DNA of 20,010 nt, from contig JAYRNN010000293.1 in NCBI GenBank assembly GCA_041912175.1, positions 1 through 20,010 of the forward strand. Reading direction: 5' to 3'. The first letter of the stretch is position 1; every line of letters starts with the position of its first letter. The translations under genes were made by a program, and so were the position numbers. The stretch is from CAZAGA01 sp041912175. GTDB lineage: Bacteria; Chloroflexota; Anaerolineae; Anaerolineales; UBA4823. Shown one piece after another: positions 1 through 8,014 of this stretch. Below the pieces are notes generated by a model. It saw nothing but the letters and a program-made list of their open reading frames with translations, was not told the origin of the DNA and searched no databases.

Positions 1-45
1 TACCGAGTGGGGTTTGGTAAGTATTGCTCATAATATGACAAAATT

Positions 46-71
46 GGCGGCCCGTTAGGCCGCCTTTTTTT
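46..71 (+). terminator. Rho-independent terminator of an off-window gene
   Basis: GGCGGCC and GGCCGCC form a 7-bp all-GC stem around a 5-nt loop (CGTTA) and are followed by seven T residues. This is a textbook intrinsic terminator reading rightward. It must serve a plus-strand gene lying left of the window. A possible last codon run with TAA at 31-33 is too short to identify. Confidence 0.85.
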
Positions 72-108
72 GTCTCTCGCTAAATTGCACCGATTATTCC
101 CCTTGTAG

Positions 109-345
109 GACTGTTTAGTCGTTCTTTCTAGACAGCCCCTGACGGTCAGCGAGCGGGCCTTCAAACAAGGGGGAGTCGAGTTCAAACGCCGCGACCAAAC
201 TGAGAAGACAATCATCCCTCTCGACGCAGGTGTTGAGTTATTGGATTTCGGCCTGTTTTTGGAGCGAATACGAGCTGAGGTTGCTGCACTGGGATGCGAG
301 TTGGATCACTCCGTGAAGACAATTCAATTCGATGCGGCCAATTGA
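109..345 (+). pseudogene. Start-less fragment resembling prolyl-tRNA synthetase C-terminus
   Basis: The frame is open from 109 (after TAG at 106-108) to TGA at 343-345, about 78 codons, but has no ATG or plausible ribosome site. Its translation contains SERAFKQGGVEFKRRDQTEK followed by TIIPLD. This resembles the anticodon-binding end of bacterial prolyl-tRNA synthetase, where a Gly-rich turn precedes ExKxR and a conserved PL. The assignment is from memory of the family pattern and is tentative. The fragment sits between two terminators, so it is likely untranscribed debris from a deletion or duplication. An alternative is an intact gene whose 5' part was lost through a sequencing frameshift. 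The region 72-108 shows nothing recognisable. Confidence 0.35.
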
Positions 346-354
346 GAGATCGTC

Positions 355-403
355 TGAATCATGAATAAAACCCGGTAAAAAACCGGGTTTTATTCATGAT
401 TCA
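355..403. terminator. 22-bp perfect hairpin terminator closing the fad operon
   Basis: Positions 355-376 and 382-403 are perfect reverse complements (22 bp) around a five-A loop. The core is ACCCGGT/ACCGGGT flanked by A and T tracts, so it can act as an intrinsic terminator in both directions. It starts 7 nt beyond the SCP2 gene stop on the minus strand and also ends the plus-strand fragment before it. Confidence 0.8.
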
Positions 404-410
404 ATCCGAG

Positions 411-743
411 TTATCCCGCCATTTTGAAGATTTGGGTTAGCTTCATGGCCAGGTTAAGGTCGCCGGAGAGCTTGAGCTTGCCCATCATAAAATACTGCAT
501 GCCATTGACGCGGCCGGTCAGGACATCTTTGAAATCCTGCGAATCTGCCGATAAGGTCATGTTGGGCTTATCGGCCAGGCCTTCGGCGGTGGTGCATACG
601 CCATCTTTAATGGTGATGATGTAGTTGCCGGCTTCCTCGCCCGTCAGGGAGTATTGGATGACCACATCCAATCCCTCCGCCAGATCGGCTTGGAAGAATT
701 TGGGATGGTTTTCGATTATTTTTTGTACGGTGACCTCAGACAT
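411..743 (-). CDS. SCP2 sterol/lipid-binding domain protein
   Basis: A 110-residue protein that is a stand-alone SCP2 (sterol carrier protein 2) domain. These small cytoplasmic proteins bind fatty acyl chains or acyl-CoA in a hydrophobic tunnel and often sit beside beta-oxidation genes. The sequence shows the family pattern: an N-terminal helix (KIIENHPKFFQADLAEGLD), beta strands (VVIQYSLTG, NYIITIKDG), a middle segment with PNMTLSADSQDFKDVLTG, and a final helix MGKLKLSGDLNLAMKLTQIF. The start at 743 is chosen because AAGGAGGAG lies 5-6 nt upstream. A longer frame to 824 would overlap the thiolase and lacks homology. It is the last gene of the minus-strand operon, 16 nt after the thiolase stop. 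A role as an acyl-CoA carrier for the neighbouring enzymes is inferred. Confidence 0.9.
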   Translation of the reverse strand: MSEVTVQKIIENHPKFFQADLAEGLDVVIQYSLTGEEAGNYIITIKDGVCTTAEGLADKPNMTLSADSQDFKDVLTGRVNGMQYFMMGKLKLSGDLNLAMKLTQIFKMAG

Positions 744-759
744 ATTTCTCCTCCTTGGT

Positions 760-1956
760 TTATAGGTTTTCAAATATTCCCGCCGCGCCCATCCCGCCGC
801 CGATGCACATCGTAACCATGCCAAACTGGATGTCGCGTCGTTTCATTTCATAAATCAATTGGGTGGTAAGCTTTGCGCCGGTGCAACCCAGCGGGTGTCC
901 AAGGGCAATCGCCCCACCATGAACGTTGGTAATTTCTGGGTCCATGCCTAGCTCGCGCATCACGGCTAGACCTTGAGCCGCAAAGGCTTCATTGAGTTCG
1001 ATCAGGCCAATCTCCTTCAAAGATAGCCCGGCGAGCTTGAGCGCCTTAGGCGCCGCGACTACAGGACCAATGCCCATCAATTCGGGCGGTACACCGCCGA
1101 CAGCAAATGAGACGAAGCGCGCTAGCGGTTGTAGGCCCAGCGCGTCTGCTTTGGCGTGTGACATGACCACCACCCCCGCCGCGCCGTCCGACATTTGCGA
1201 CGAATTTCCGGCAGTTACCGAGCCGCCTTCTTTAAAGGCAGGCTTAAGTTTAGCCAGGCCTTCAGGGCTGGTATCGGCGCGTGGACCTTCATCGCGTTTG
1301 AATACAAAAGTTCTGGTTAAAGTATGGCCGTTTGAGCCGGGCTCAACGACTTCGACGGTCAGTGGGACAATTTGTTCGTCAAACATACCGTTATCGATCG
1401 CCGCGATGGCGCGTTGGTGGCTTTGCAGGGCGAAGGCATCCTGGTCTGCCCGGCTGATGGCGTATTTTGCCGCCACATTCTCGGCCGTAAGACCCATATT
1501 TGTAAAATAGCGCGGCGCCTCCAGGGCAATGGATGGCATTGGTGAGAACTTGAAGCCGGTCATGGGGACCATGCTCATCGACTCCGCCCCGCCGGCGATA
1601 ACCGTCTCAGCCTGTCCGCTCATGATCGCGAATGCGCCGTGTGCGATGGCCTGCAGCCCAGAAGCGCAAAAGCGGTTGACCGTCTCGGCCGGCACGGATT
1701 CGGGCAAACCCGCCCGTAGCCCGACCATGCGCGCCATGTTCATGCCCTGCTCGCCCTCGGGAAATGCGCAGCCTAGAATGACATCGTCTACCTTGGCAGG
1801 ATCTAACCCTTCTGCCCGCCGCAGTAGCTCCTTGATCACCTCCACTGCCATTTCATCCGGGCGAGTCGACGCCAGGCTGCCTTTTTTTGCTTTTCCAACT
1901 GCGGTTCGCGCAGCAGCAACGATTACGGGTTCTTGTTCTTTGTTCATCTTGTTCAT
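760..1956 (-). CDS. fadA: Acetyl-CoA acyltransferase (3-ketoacyl-CoA thiolase)
   Basis: A 398-residue degradative thiolase that cleaves 3-ketoacyl-CoA with CoA to acetyl-CoA and a shortened acyl-CoA, the last step of beta-oxidation. Seen in the sequence: the nucleophile motif NRFCASGLQA (Cys97), GGAESMSMVPMTG, NEAFAAQ, HGGAIALGHPLGCTGA (catalytic His354) and MCIGGGMGAAG (Cys384, the second catalytic cysteine). Length matches the family (about 390-400). The start at 1956 follows GGAGAA at the right distance; the frame stays open upstream to 2097, but that part overlaps fadN and has no thiolase similarity. It is downstream of fadN by 71 nt containing an inverted repeat, and upstream of the SCP2 gene. 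The order fadN-fadA is the one known from Bacillus subtilis. Confidence 0.95.
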   Translation of the reverse strand: MNKMNKEQEPVIVAAARTAVGKAKKGSLASTRPDEMAVEVIKELLRRAEGLDPAKVDDVILGCAFPEGEQGMNMARMVGLRAGLPESVPAETVNRFCASGLQAIAHGAFAIMSGQAETVIAGGAESMSMVPMTGFKFSPMPSIALEAPRYFTNMGLTAENVAAKYAISRADQDAFALQSHQRAIAAIDNGMFDEQIVPLTVEVVEPGSNGHTLTRTFVFKRDEGPRADTSPEGLAKLKPAFKEGGSVTAGNSSQMSDGAAGVVVMSHAKADALGLQPLARFVSFAVGGVPPELMGIGPVVAAPKALKLAGLSLKEIGLIELNEAFAAQGLAVMRELGMDPEITNVHGGAIALGHPLGCTGAKLTTQLIYEMKRRDIQFGMVTMCIGGGMGAAGIFENL

Positions 1957-1983
1957 TTGGCATTCTCCGGTATCTAATTGCAA

Positions 1984-2039
1984 ATCAGGAATTAGGCTAT
2001 CTGGAGCTCGTTCGAAATTCGCGCTTCCTAATTTCTGAT
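1984..2039. repeat. Imperfect inverted repeat at fadN stop / fadN-fadA junction
   Basis: ATCAGGAATTAGG (1984-1996) and CCTAATTTCTGAT (2027-2039) pair over 12 of 13 positions with a ~30-nt loop. In the minus-strand mRNA this forms a stem-loop covering the fadN stop codon and ending 27 nt before the fadA start. It lacks a U tract, so it is not a normal intrinsic terminator. It may tune differential expression or RNA stability between fadN and fadA. Confidence 0.55.
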
Positions 2040-4448
2040 CCTTTTTCCCGATTGCAGGAACGTCCAAATCCTCTCCATCGTCTTTGCCTCGCCGCACAAG
2101 GAGACAAAAGTTTCACGCTCTAAATCGAGGATATACTGCTCGCTTACCCATGTTGGGCTGCTTAGCTCGCCGCCGGTCATCACTGCTGCCAACTTGGCGC
2201 CTACCTGCGCCTCATATTCGGTGATATAGCCGCCTTCCTTCATCAAATAAATCCCTACGCGCAGCGCCCCCAGGGCATCGCGGCCAGCCGCGTATATTTG
2301 CTCGGGTATGGGAGGATGATAACCGGTCGCTGCGAGATGTAGGGCTTCTTTCTTGGCTTCTGCCAGGAGTAAATCTCGGTTCATAACCACCCTGTCACCT
2401 GGGTTGAGGATGCCCAAATCGCGCGCCTCCTCGGCGCTGGTGGAAACCTTGGCCAGGCCAATCTGCTCGAAGACTCGTTGCAATCCGGGTAATGCCTCTG
2501 TGTTTTTGGTGCGCATGATGGGATTAAGCACACGTCGCAGCATTTCCTTTGTGCCGCCGCCGGCCGGGATCAAGCCCATGCCGATTTCGACCAAACCGGC
2601 GTAGAGCTCTGCTCCGGCAACCACGCGCCCGGCGTGCATCACCACCTCGGCTCCGCCGCCCAGGGCCATCCCCGCCGGGGCAATTACCACCGGCTTGGGG
2701 AAATAGCGCATTCGCATGTTGGTATCCTGCATACCTTTAACCATCGCTGCCAAGGTTTCCCATTGCTGGTTCTGGGCCGCCAGGGCGACCACGAACAAAT
2801 TTGCCCCGGCGCAGAAATTCTCGGCGTCGACGCCAATCACCAACCCCTCGAACTCACGCTCAACCCGGTTCAGGGCTTCATCGATCATGGTGAATATATC
2901 GGCATCTAAAGCATTCATTTTGGTATGAAATTCGACTGCCGCCACACCATCACCCATATCAAACAGGCTGGCGCCCATATTCTTTTTGATCACCTTGCCA
3001 GCCGTGCGCAATTCATCCAACACGATCATCCCGGCCGGGCGTGGTAAGGGTTCGTAAGTTCCTTTTGCGGGGTTATATACCCCAACTTTTAGACCGTTCT
3101 GATATTGGTAAAAGGTTGGGTTGCCTTTGGCGAGCATGTCTTCGACCCACGCGGCAGGGGTAAAGCCGGCCGCTTTCATAGCCGGAATGCTTTCGGCCAC
3201 ACCAATCATATCCCAACGTTCAAAAGGACCGGCTTCCTGGCCAAACCCCCAACGCATTGCGTCGTCCACCGGCTTGGATGTATCCGCAATTTCGGGGATG
3301 CGCGCCGCGGCGTAAGCGAAGCTCTGGTAGGTGAGGGCGCGCACCAATTGGCCGGCGCGATCATCCGCCGACAATAGAACTTTCATCCGTTCGGGCAGGC
3401 TTTTTTCTTTAGATTTACCGATCGACTCGAAACGTACTTTTGTAGGGGCTTGATAGGCGAGCGTTTCCAGGTTTAACACCCAAAATTCTTTGCTGCCGTC
3501 TGGCTGCCGCACCTCTTTGTAAAAACCTTGCTTGGTTTTTCCGCCTAGCCAACCTTTCTCTACCATGCTGTGAATAAGTTGATTGGGGCGCTCGGCATTC
3601 AGGTATGGCAGCGCAAGCGAATCATGCGGAATTAATGGCGCAAGGTTTCGGCCGACGTGATCCCAAACATCCACACCCACCAGGTCAATCAGACGAAAGG
3701 TGGCCGTCTTTGGCCGACCGATGACTGGTCCAGTGATGGCGTCTACTTCTTCGACTGTATAACCATTTTTCAGAATAAAGTCTAGCGCAAAGGCAGCTTC
3801 TCCAAAAGCAATCCGGTTGCCGATGAAATTTGGGGTATCTTTTGCCATTACAATGCCCTTGCCCAGTCGATACTCAATGAAATGCGCAACCGACTGGACT
3901 ATCGCGGGCAAAGTATCTGCAGTGGGGATGATCTCCACCAGCTTCAAATAGCGCGGCGGGTTAAAGAAATGCGTCCCCAAGAAATGCTGGCGAAAACCTT
4001 CTGAAAAACCTTCGGCGATCGATGCCACCGGAATGCCCGATGTGTTGGTGCTGACCAGCGTGTGTGGGGCGCGCACGGCATCGATACGCGCCATGAGTTT
4101 CCGTTTAATCTCCAGGTTTTCGACGATCACCTCAATCACCCAATCGGCTTTGGCAACCTGATCGAAATCATCTTCCAGGTTGCCAATTTTCACGCGATGA
4201 GATGTGTCTTGGGTAAAGAAACTAGCCGGTCTGGATTGGGTAGCTCGATTGAGCCCCTCCTGAACGATCCGGTTGCGCACTTCAGGGTGCGCCAGGGTCA
4301 AGCCCTTCTTTTCTTCTTCGGGGAGTAATTTGGATGGGACAATATCTAAAAGTGTTGCTTGCACGCCTGCATTTGCCAGGTGAGCGGCAATCGCTGCTCC
4401 CATCGTACCCGCGCCGATGACGACTGCACGAAAAATTTCGTACTTCAT
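2028..4448 (-). CDS. fadN: 3-hydroxyacyl-CoA dehydrogenase / enoyl-CoA hydratase (FadN type)
   Basis: An 806-residue bifunctional enzyme for the middle two steps of beta-oxidation: hydration of trans-2-enoyl-CoA and NAD-dependent oxidation of L-3-hydroxyacyl-CoA. The dehydrogenase half is N-terminal: Rossmann motif VIGAGTMGAAIA (Gly12, Gly14, Gly17), LVSTNTSG, and GTHFFNPPRYLKLVEIIP with catalytic His160. The crotonase half is C-terminal: CAGANLF (~546-552), GGGAEVVMHAG (Glu601) and VEIGMGLIPAGGGTKE (Glu621), so both hydratase glutamates are present. This domain order is that of FadN (YusL) of Bacillus, opposite to E. coli FadB. The start follows AAGGAGGGC, 4 nt before ATG. It lies 18 nt after the lipoprotein gene and is followed by fadA. 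Confidence 0.95.
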   Translation of the reverse strand: MKYEIFRAVVIGAGTMGAAIAAHLANAGVQATLLDIVPSKLLPEEEKKGLTLAHPEVRNRIVQEGLNRATQSRPASFFTQDTSHRVKIGNLEDDFDQVAKADWVIEVIVENLEIKRKLMARIDAVRAPHTLVSTNTSGIPVASIAEGFSEGFRQHFLGTHFFNPPRYLKLVEIIPTADTLPAIVQSVAHFIEYRLGKGIVMAKDTPNFIGNRIAFGEAAFALDFILKNGYTVEEVDAITGPVIGRPKTATFRLIDLVGVDVWDHVGRNLAPLIPHDSLALPYLNAERPNQLIHSMVEKGWLGGKTKQGFYKEVRQPDGSKEFWVLNLETLAYQAPTKVRFESIGKSKEKSLPERMKVLLSADDRAGQLVRALTYQSFAYAAARIPEIADTSKPVDDAMRWGFGQEAGPFERWDMIGVAESIPAMKAAGFTPAAWVEDMLAKGNPTFYQYQNGLKVGVYNPAKGTYEPLPRPAGMIVLDELRTAGKVIKKNMGASLFDMGDGVAAVEFHTKMNALDADIFTMIDEALNRVEREFEGLVIGVDAENFCAGANLFVVALAAQNQQWETLAAMVKGMQDTNMRMRYFPKPVVIAPAGMALGGGAEVVMHAGRVVAGAELYAGLVEIGMGLIPAGGGTKEMLRRVLNPIMRTKNTEALPGLQRVFEQIGLAKVSTSAEEARDLGILNPGDRVVMNRDLLLAEAKKEALHLAATGYHPPIPEQIYAAGRDALGALRVGIYLMKEGGYITEYEAQVGAKLAAVMTGGELSSPTWVSEQYILDLERETFVSLCGEAKTMERIWTFLQSGKRIRN

Positions 4449-4466
4449 AAGCCCTCCTTGGTTAGT

Positions 4467-5459
4467 TTATGGTTTTAGAACGATAAAATTATCGAACAGC
4501 ACATCGGTTCCTGATGCAGTCCGATTTCCTGCCGCCATTCCTACTTCTCCGGCGGGAAAATCAGTATCGGTTGTTTCAAGCACTTTGATCCCGTCAACAT
4601 ACAAGGTCAGCGTTTTACCGATACAGTCTGCCCTCAGCCGGTTCCCAACTGGTTTCAGGAGGCCGGCGTATTGATCGGTAAAGGCGAGATAACGCAAGTT
4701 ATTGTTGTTGACCTTTCCGATACCAAAGGCGCCGTCTGGGCTGACTACCAATATGTAAAAATTCTCCACATCCACCCGTCGGCAAACCAGACCATAATAC
4801 CCATCGGTTGGGCCGCCAGTCTGAGCAGCGTCCACCTCAATACGCACGTCCTGGTAAGATTTCGAGCGCGTGCTCCAGATCGGATTCGTATTGGTCACTA
4901 CATAAATTCTGTAGCCGCCATTGAAGAATTCTATCGTGTAACGAGTGTTCTCATCCGTAAACCAACTGCGCTGGCTTGAAAAATCGTCTTGGAACAGCAC
5001 TGTACCGGCTTGGGGAAGCCTCGTTGGGGTAGATAAAGCCAGCACAACGCCGCTTACTGTGCCAGGCGTGGATAGCATGGGAGCGGGGGCTATTGTAGGG
5101 GGAACTGTCGAAGTAGCGCCAGCGGCGGACATGGTTGCTGATGGTCGCAAAGGTGCGAGCGGAGTATCTACCGGCCCGGTAAGTGATGTAACAGCGGTTT
5201 CTAAGGGCACAGTTGTAGGCAAAGGCAGCGGCGTACTCATTTTGATGGCCGCTTTCGAAAGCGCCGTCAGAGTTGGCGCCACGCAGGTAATTTCTGCGCG
5301 TAACTCTCCGACCGATTTCGCCACAGCAGTCAATGTCGCATCAGAAAGGGGCGAGAGTGGCTTTGGCCCATTCCCTTTGCAAGCGGTAAGTGATAGAAAA
5401 CAAATCAGAAAAAGAAAAATACGCATTGAATGCGGGTAACGTTGCATTGGTATGATCAC
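4467..5459 (-). CDS. Lipoprotein with Pro/Thr-rich linker and beta-sandwich domain
   Basis: A 330-residue predicted lipoprotein of unknown function. The N-terminus has a hydrophobic stretch (RIFLFLICFLSLTAC) with lipobox LTAC, Cys27 being the lipidation site. Residues ~30-145 are low complexity, rich in Pro, Thr, Ser and Ala, like a surface stalk. Residues ~148-330 form a domain starting FQDDFSS and containing RSKSYQDVRIEVDAA, YGLVCRR, ENFYILVVSPDG, and LTLYVDGIKVLE, ending FDNFIVLKP. This is the pattern of the LamG/concanavalin-like (DUF1080-like) sandwich that binds or degrades polysaccharide. The GTG start at 5459 overlaps the stop of the preceding gene by 4 nt behind AGGAGG, indicating coupled translation. 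An ATG at 5447 is the alternative. No catalytic residues could be assigned. Confidence 0.8.
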   Translation of the reverse strand: MIIPMQRYPHSMRIFLFLICFLSLTACKGNGPKPLSPLSDATLTAVAKSVGELRAEITCVAPTLTALSKAAIKMSTPLPLPTTVPLETAVTSLTGPVDTPLAPLRPSATMSAAGATSTVPPTIAPAPMLSTPGTVSGVVLALSTPTRLPQAGTVLFQDDFSSQRSWFTDENTRYTIEFFNGGYRIYVVTNTNPIWSTRSKSYQDVRIEVDAAQTGGPTDGYYGLVCRRVDVENFYILVVSPDGAFGIGKVNNNNLRYLAFTDQYAGLLKPVGNRLRADCIGKTLTLYVDGIKVLETTDTDFPAGEVGMAAGNRTASGTDVLFDNFIVLKP

Positions 5460-6769
5460 TCCTCCTCTTCTGATCGTTTCGGCTGTACCATCACCTTATC
5501 GATCCGAAAACCATCCATATCGACAATCACAAATTGTAAACCTTCCCAAACAAAATCCTCCGCCTCGTTTGGAATATGTCCCAGGTAAGAGAGGATGAAA
5601 CCGGCCAGGGTATGGTAATAACCGCTTTCTTCGTCTGGCAATCGATCATGATGAAAGATCTCTTTGAACTCTTCGATTGGCAGTTGACCATCCAAAAGCC
5701 AGGAGCCATCCTCACGCATGATGGCGGATTTCTCTAGCGCCTCGCCTGCCTGTGGTATATCGCCGACGATCGCTTCTAAGATATCAAAAATAGTCACCAA
5801 TCCTTGCAGCGTACCGTATTCATCGATGATCAGAGCAATATGAACACCCCGTTGCTTGAATAATTCCAGAGCATTCAAAGCCAATATCCCCTCCGGGATA
5901 ACCAGAGGAGCGATCAGGTTTGCCATCAAATCAAGCGGCTGGTTCTTAAGAAGTTGCGACAAAAGATCTTTGCTTTGTACGATTCCCACCCAATCGTCCA
6001 GCTCGCCATGCGCCACCGGGAAACGCGCATACATGCTTTGGGCAATCTTGCGTTGGTTGACCTCCAGTGGATCGTCCAGATCGATCCAGGCGATTTGCGA
6101 GCGTGGAGTCATTAAAGAACCCACGCGCAGATCGCTCAGGCGGAATATCCCGGCCACCATATCCTCTTCGGCTTCTTCGAAAATACCGGCTTTGGCGCCT
6201 TGTTCGAGCAACGCCTTCACATCATCATCCGTCACAGGCGGTTCCGGTGATGGTCGAGATCGCAGCAACCGCAGGATCAGGTCGGTCGAGGCGCTTAGGA
6301 AACGCACAAGGGGGGCCGCCAATCTGGAGAAGAGGTCCATCGGAATGGCTACCCGGCGAGCAATCTCCTCGGGCCGATTCAGCGCCAGTCGTTTGGGGAC
6401 CAGTTCACCCAATACCAGGGTGAAATAAGTGATCAACAGGACGACGAATCCTAGCGAAAGGGCCTCACGATAAGGCGCCAGGATTTCGATTTGACCGATA
6501 TAACCCGTCAGGTGGCGAGCGATGCTTGCGCCTCCGAAGGCGCTGGTAAGTACGCCCACCAGGGTGATCCCGATTTGTACCGTTGAAAGAAAGCTGTTTG
6601 GGTTGCGGGCCAATTTGAGCGCTATTCGGGCGCTGTCATCACCTTTTTCAGCGCGTTGCTCTAGCCTGTTCTGGCGCGCTGAAACAATAGCGATCTCAGC
6701 CATCGACAGGAGTCCGTTGAGTAAGATCAGCGCTAGTATAAAGATGATTTCCATAACCCAGGCTGACAT
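5456..6769 (-). CDS. CNNM/DUF21-CBS-CorC_HlyC membrane protein (hemolysin-C-like)
   Basis: A 437-residue member of the CorC/TlyC/CNNM family, associated with Mg2+ or other divalent cation efflux; the older 'hemolysin' label is historical. Residues 1-195 are the DUF21/CNNM membrane domain with hydrophobic segments at ~5-25, ~60-85, and ~95-125 and the family motif GELVPKRLAL. Residues ~205-340 hold two CBS modules (VGSLMTPRSQIAWIDLDD; FKQRGVHIALIIDEYGTLQG LVT), which usually bind adenine nucleotides. The C-terminal ~85 residues match the CorC_HlyC domain (SWLLDGQLPIEEFKE, EESGYYHTLAGFIL). No strong ribosome site precedes ATG 6769; a Met at codon 6 is possible. It sits between two lipoprotein genes inside the beta-oxidation operon. 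Confidence 0.92.
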   Translation of the reverse strand: MSAWVMEIIFILALILLNGLLSMAEIAIVSARQNRLEQRAEKGDDSARIALKLARNPNSFLSTVQIGITLVGVLTSAFGGASIARHLTGYIGQIEILAPYREALSLGFVVLLITYFTLVLGELVPKRLALNRPEEIARRVAIPMDLFSRLAAPLVRFLSASTDLILRLLRSRPSPEPPVTDDDVKALLEQGAKAGIFEEAEEDMVAGIFRLSDLRVGSLMTPRSQIAWIDLDDPLEVNQRKIAQSMYARFPVAHGELDDWVGIVQSKDLLSQLLKNQPLDLMANLIAPLVIPEGILALNALELFKQRGVHIALIIDEYGTLQGLVTIFDILEAIVGDIPQAGEALEKSAIMREDGSWLLDGQLPIEEFKEIFHHDRLPDEESGYYHTLAGFILSYLGHIPNEAEDFVWEGLQFVIVDMDGFRIDKVMVQPKRSEEEE

Positions 6770-6782
6770 GTGTATCTCTATT

Positions 6783-7970
6783 TTACCGGTCTCTGAGCGT
6801 TTTGTTGAAGAAATCTATCATCCGTTGGATTAACAACGTATCGCCATCACCATGGAAAGTATGAGGTTGACCGGGGTAGGTGAAGCATTCGACCTGTTTT
6901 GCAAGCTGTTCGAGCCGTTGGCACAGATCCAACGACCAGGCCAGAGGCACATCCGGATCATCCCGGCCATGATGAATGCTGACCGCGGCCTGGATATGCT
7001 CCAGGTAATTGATCGGAGAAATTCTTTGAAAGACTTCGTCCGGAGCCTGGAGTTCTTCGGCGCCGCGCGTCCCATTCGAAAAATAATGGAAGATGCGCTC
7101 GTAGTTCTTCTTTTCATCGCCGCTCATCGCTGCATACAAAACAGCCGCTCTCACATCCGGGCTGACTGTGATCACGCGGGTCGTGACCCCACCGCCCATA
7201 CTATGCCCCCACAGCCCGATCGCTTGTGGGTCTACGTGTTCGAGCGGCCCAGGCTGACCAGCCTGTGTTTTCACGATGGCAATCAAGTTCAATACATCGA
7301 TGGCCATTCCTACCCGAAAGCGGTTATCGCCGGAGTCGGAAGGTGGATAGCCACGCAGGTTCGGGTGGATCACTAGAAACCCGGCGCGAGCTAGAGCGTC
7401 TGCATAGCGAGTGGTGTAATCCAAAGTCTGGTAAATTTCCGGCTCGATATAACCATGCAGAGCGATGATCGTCGGATAACGCTCATTCTCCTGATCCTGG
7501 GGAAGTCGCTTAGGGATATTCATGAACCCATGAATTGTCAGCCCATCGCTGGGAAAGGTGATCAGGGTGCGGGTGAAGTAGCTGTTAGTAGCCAGGATTT
7601 CCTGAACCGCCAGTTGCCCGCCGCCGTATGACCGGGCAGCCAGCTCCTCAATTGATAGCCCGCTATACGGGTCAGCGGTCGGGGTGATTGATGGCGTAAG
7701 ACTGGGTGTCGAGGTTGGAATAGTTGTAGGGTAGGCTGTAGCCGTACGGGTTGGAACTGGAGAGGGCGATTGAGTCAAGGCGACCGGAGTGGGAAGGCTC
7801 GTGCTCCTGGCTGGCTGGGTCGGCGGCGGAGGGCTGCATGCTGCTAGCAGCACGGAAAATAGAAGCACGCATACCAATTCAAGTATCGATGCCCTCTTTG
7901 GTATTTGGCGGAAAGCAAGCTGAAATTTCCCTATTGAATTGTTAAAGTACTGGAATTGTTCCCATTTCAT
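6783..7970 (-). CDS. Alpha/beta hydrolase lipoprotein (dienelactone hydrolase/S9-like)
   Basis: A 395-residue predicted extracytoplasmic esterase or peptidase. A signal sequence ends in lipobox LLAAC (Cys45); residues 46-100 are a Ser/Thr/Pro-rich linker. The hydrolase fold follows: HGFMNIPK, YPTIIALHGY (oxyanion region), FLVIHPNLRGY, and the nucleophile elbow GLWGHSMGGG with Ser257. HHGRDDPDVP supplies the likely Asp (about 338) and YPGQPHTFHG the His (370). The pattern resembles dienelactone hydrolase, acetyl-xylan esterase or prolyl oligopeptidase families; the substrate cannot be told. It lies 44 nt after an acyl-CoA dehydrogenase gene and 13 nt before the CNNM gene. Inference: it could release acyl groups from exogenous esters that then enter the beta-oxidation pathway of the same operon. 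Confidence 0.88.
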   Translation of the reverse strand: MKWEQFQYFNNSIGKFQLAFRQIPKRASILELVCVLLFSVLLAACSPPPPTQPARSTSLPTPVALTQSPSPVPTRTATAYPTTIPTSTPSLTPSITPTADPYSGLSIEELAARSYGGGQLAVQEILATNSYFTRTLITFPSDGLTIHGFMNIPKRLPQDQENERYPTIIALHGYIEPEIYQTLDYTTRYADALARAGFLVIHPNLRGYPPSDSGDNRFRVGMAIDVLNLIAIVKTQAGQPGPLEHVDPQAIGLWGHSMGGGVTTRVITVSPDVRAAVLYAAMSGDEKKNYERIFHYFSNGTRGAEELQAPDEVFQRISPINYLEHIQAAVSIHHGRDDPDVPLAWSLDLCQRLEQLAKQVECFTYPGQPHTFHGDGDTLLIQRMIDFFNKTLRDR

Positions 7971-8014
7971 CTCATAATACCGCTAAGCACACTACCAATA
8001 AATTCAATAGAAGG

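Noticed and set aside
1..33. Possible C-terminal tail of an off-window plus-strand gene ending at TAA 31-33
   Set aside because: Ten codons give no recognisable motif; only the terminator at 46-71 supports a gene there.
1957..2097. N-terminal extension of the thiolase
   Set aside because: It overlaps fadN and has no thiolase similarity; a good ribosome site supports the start at 1956.
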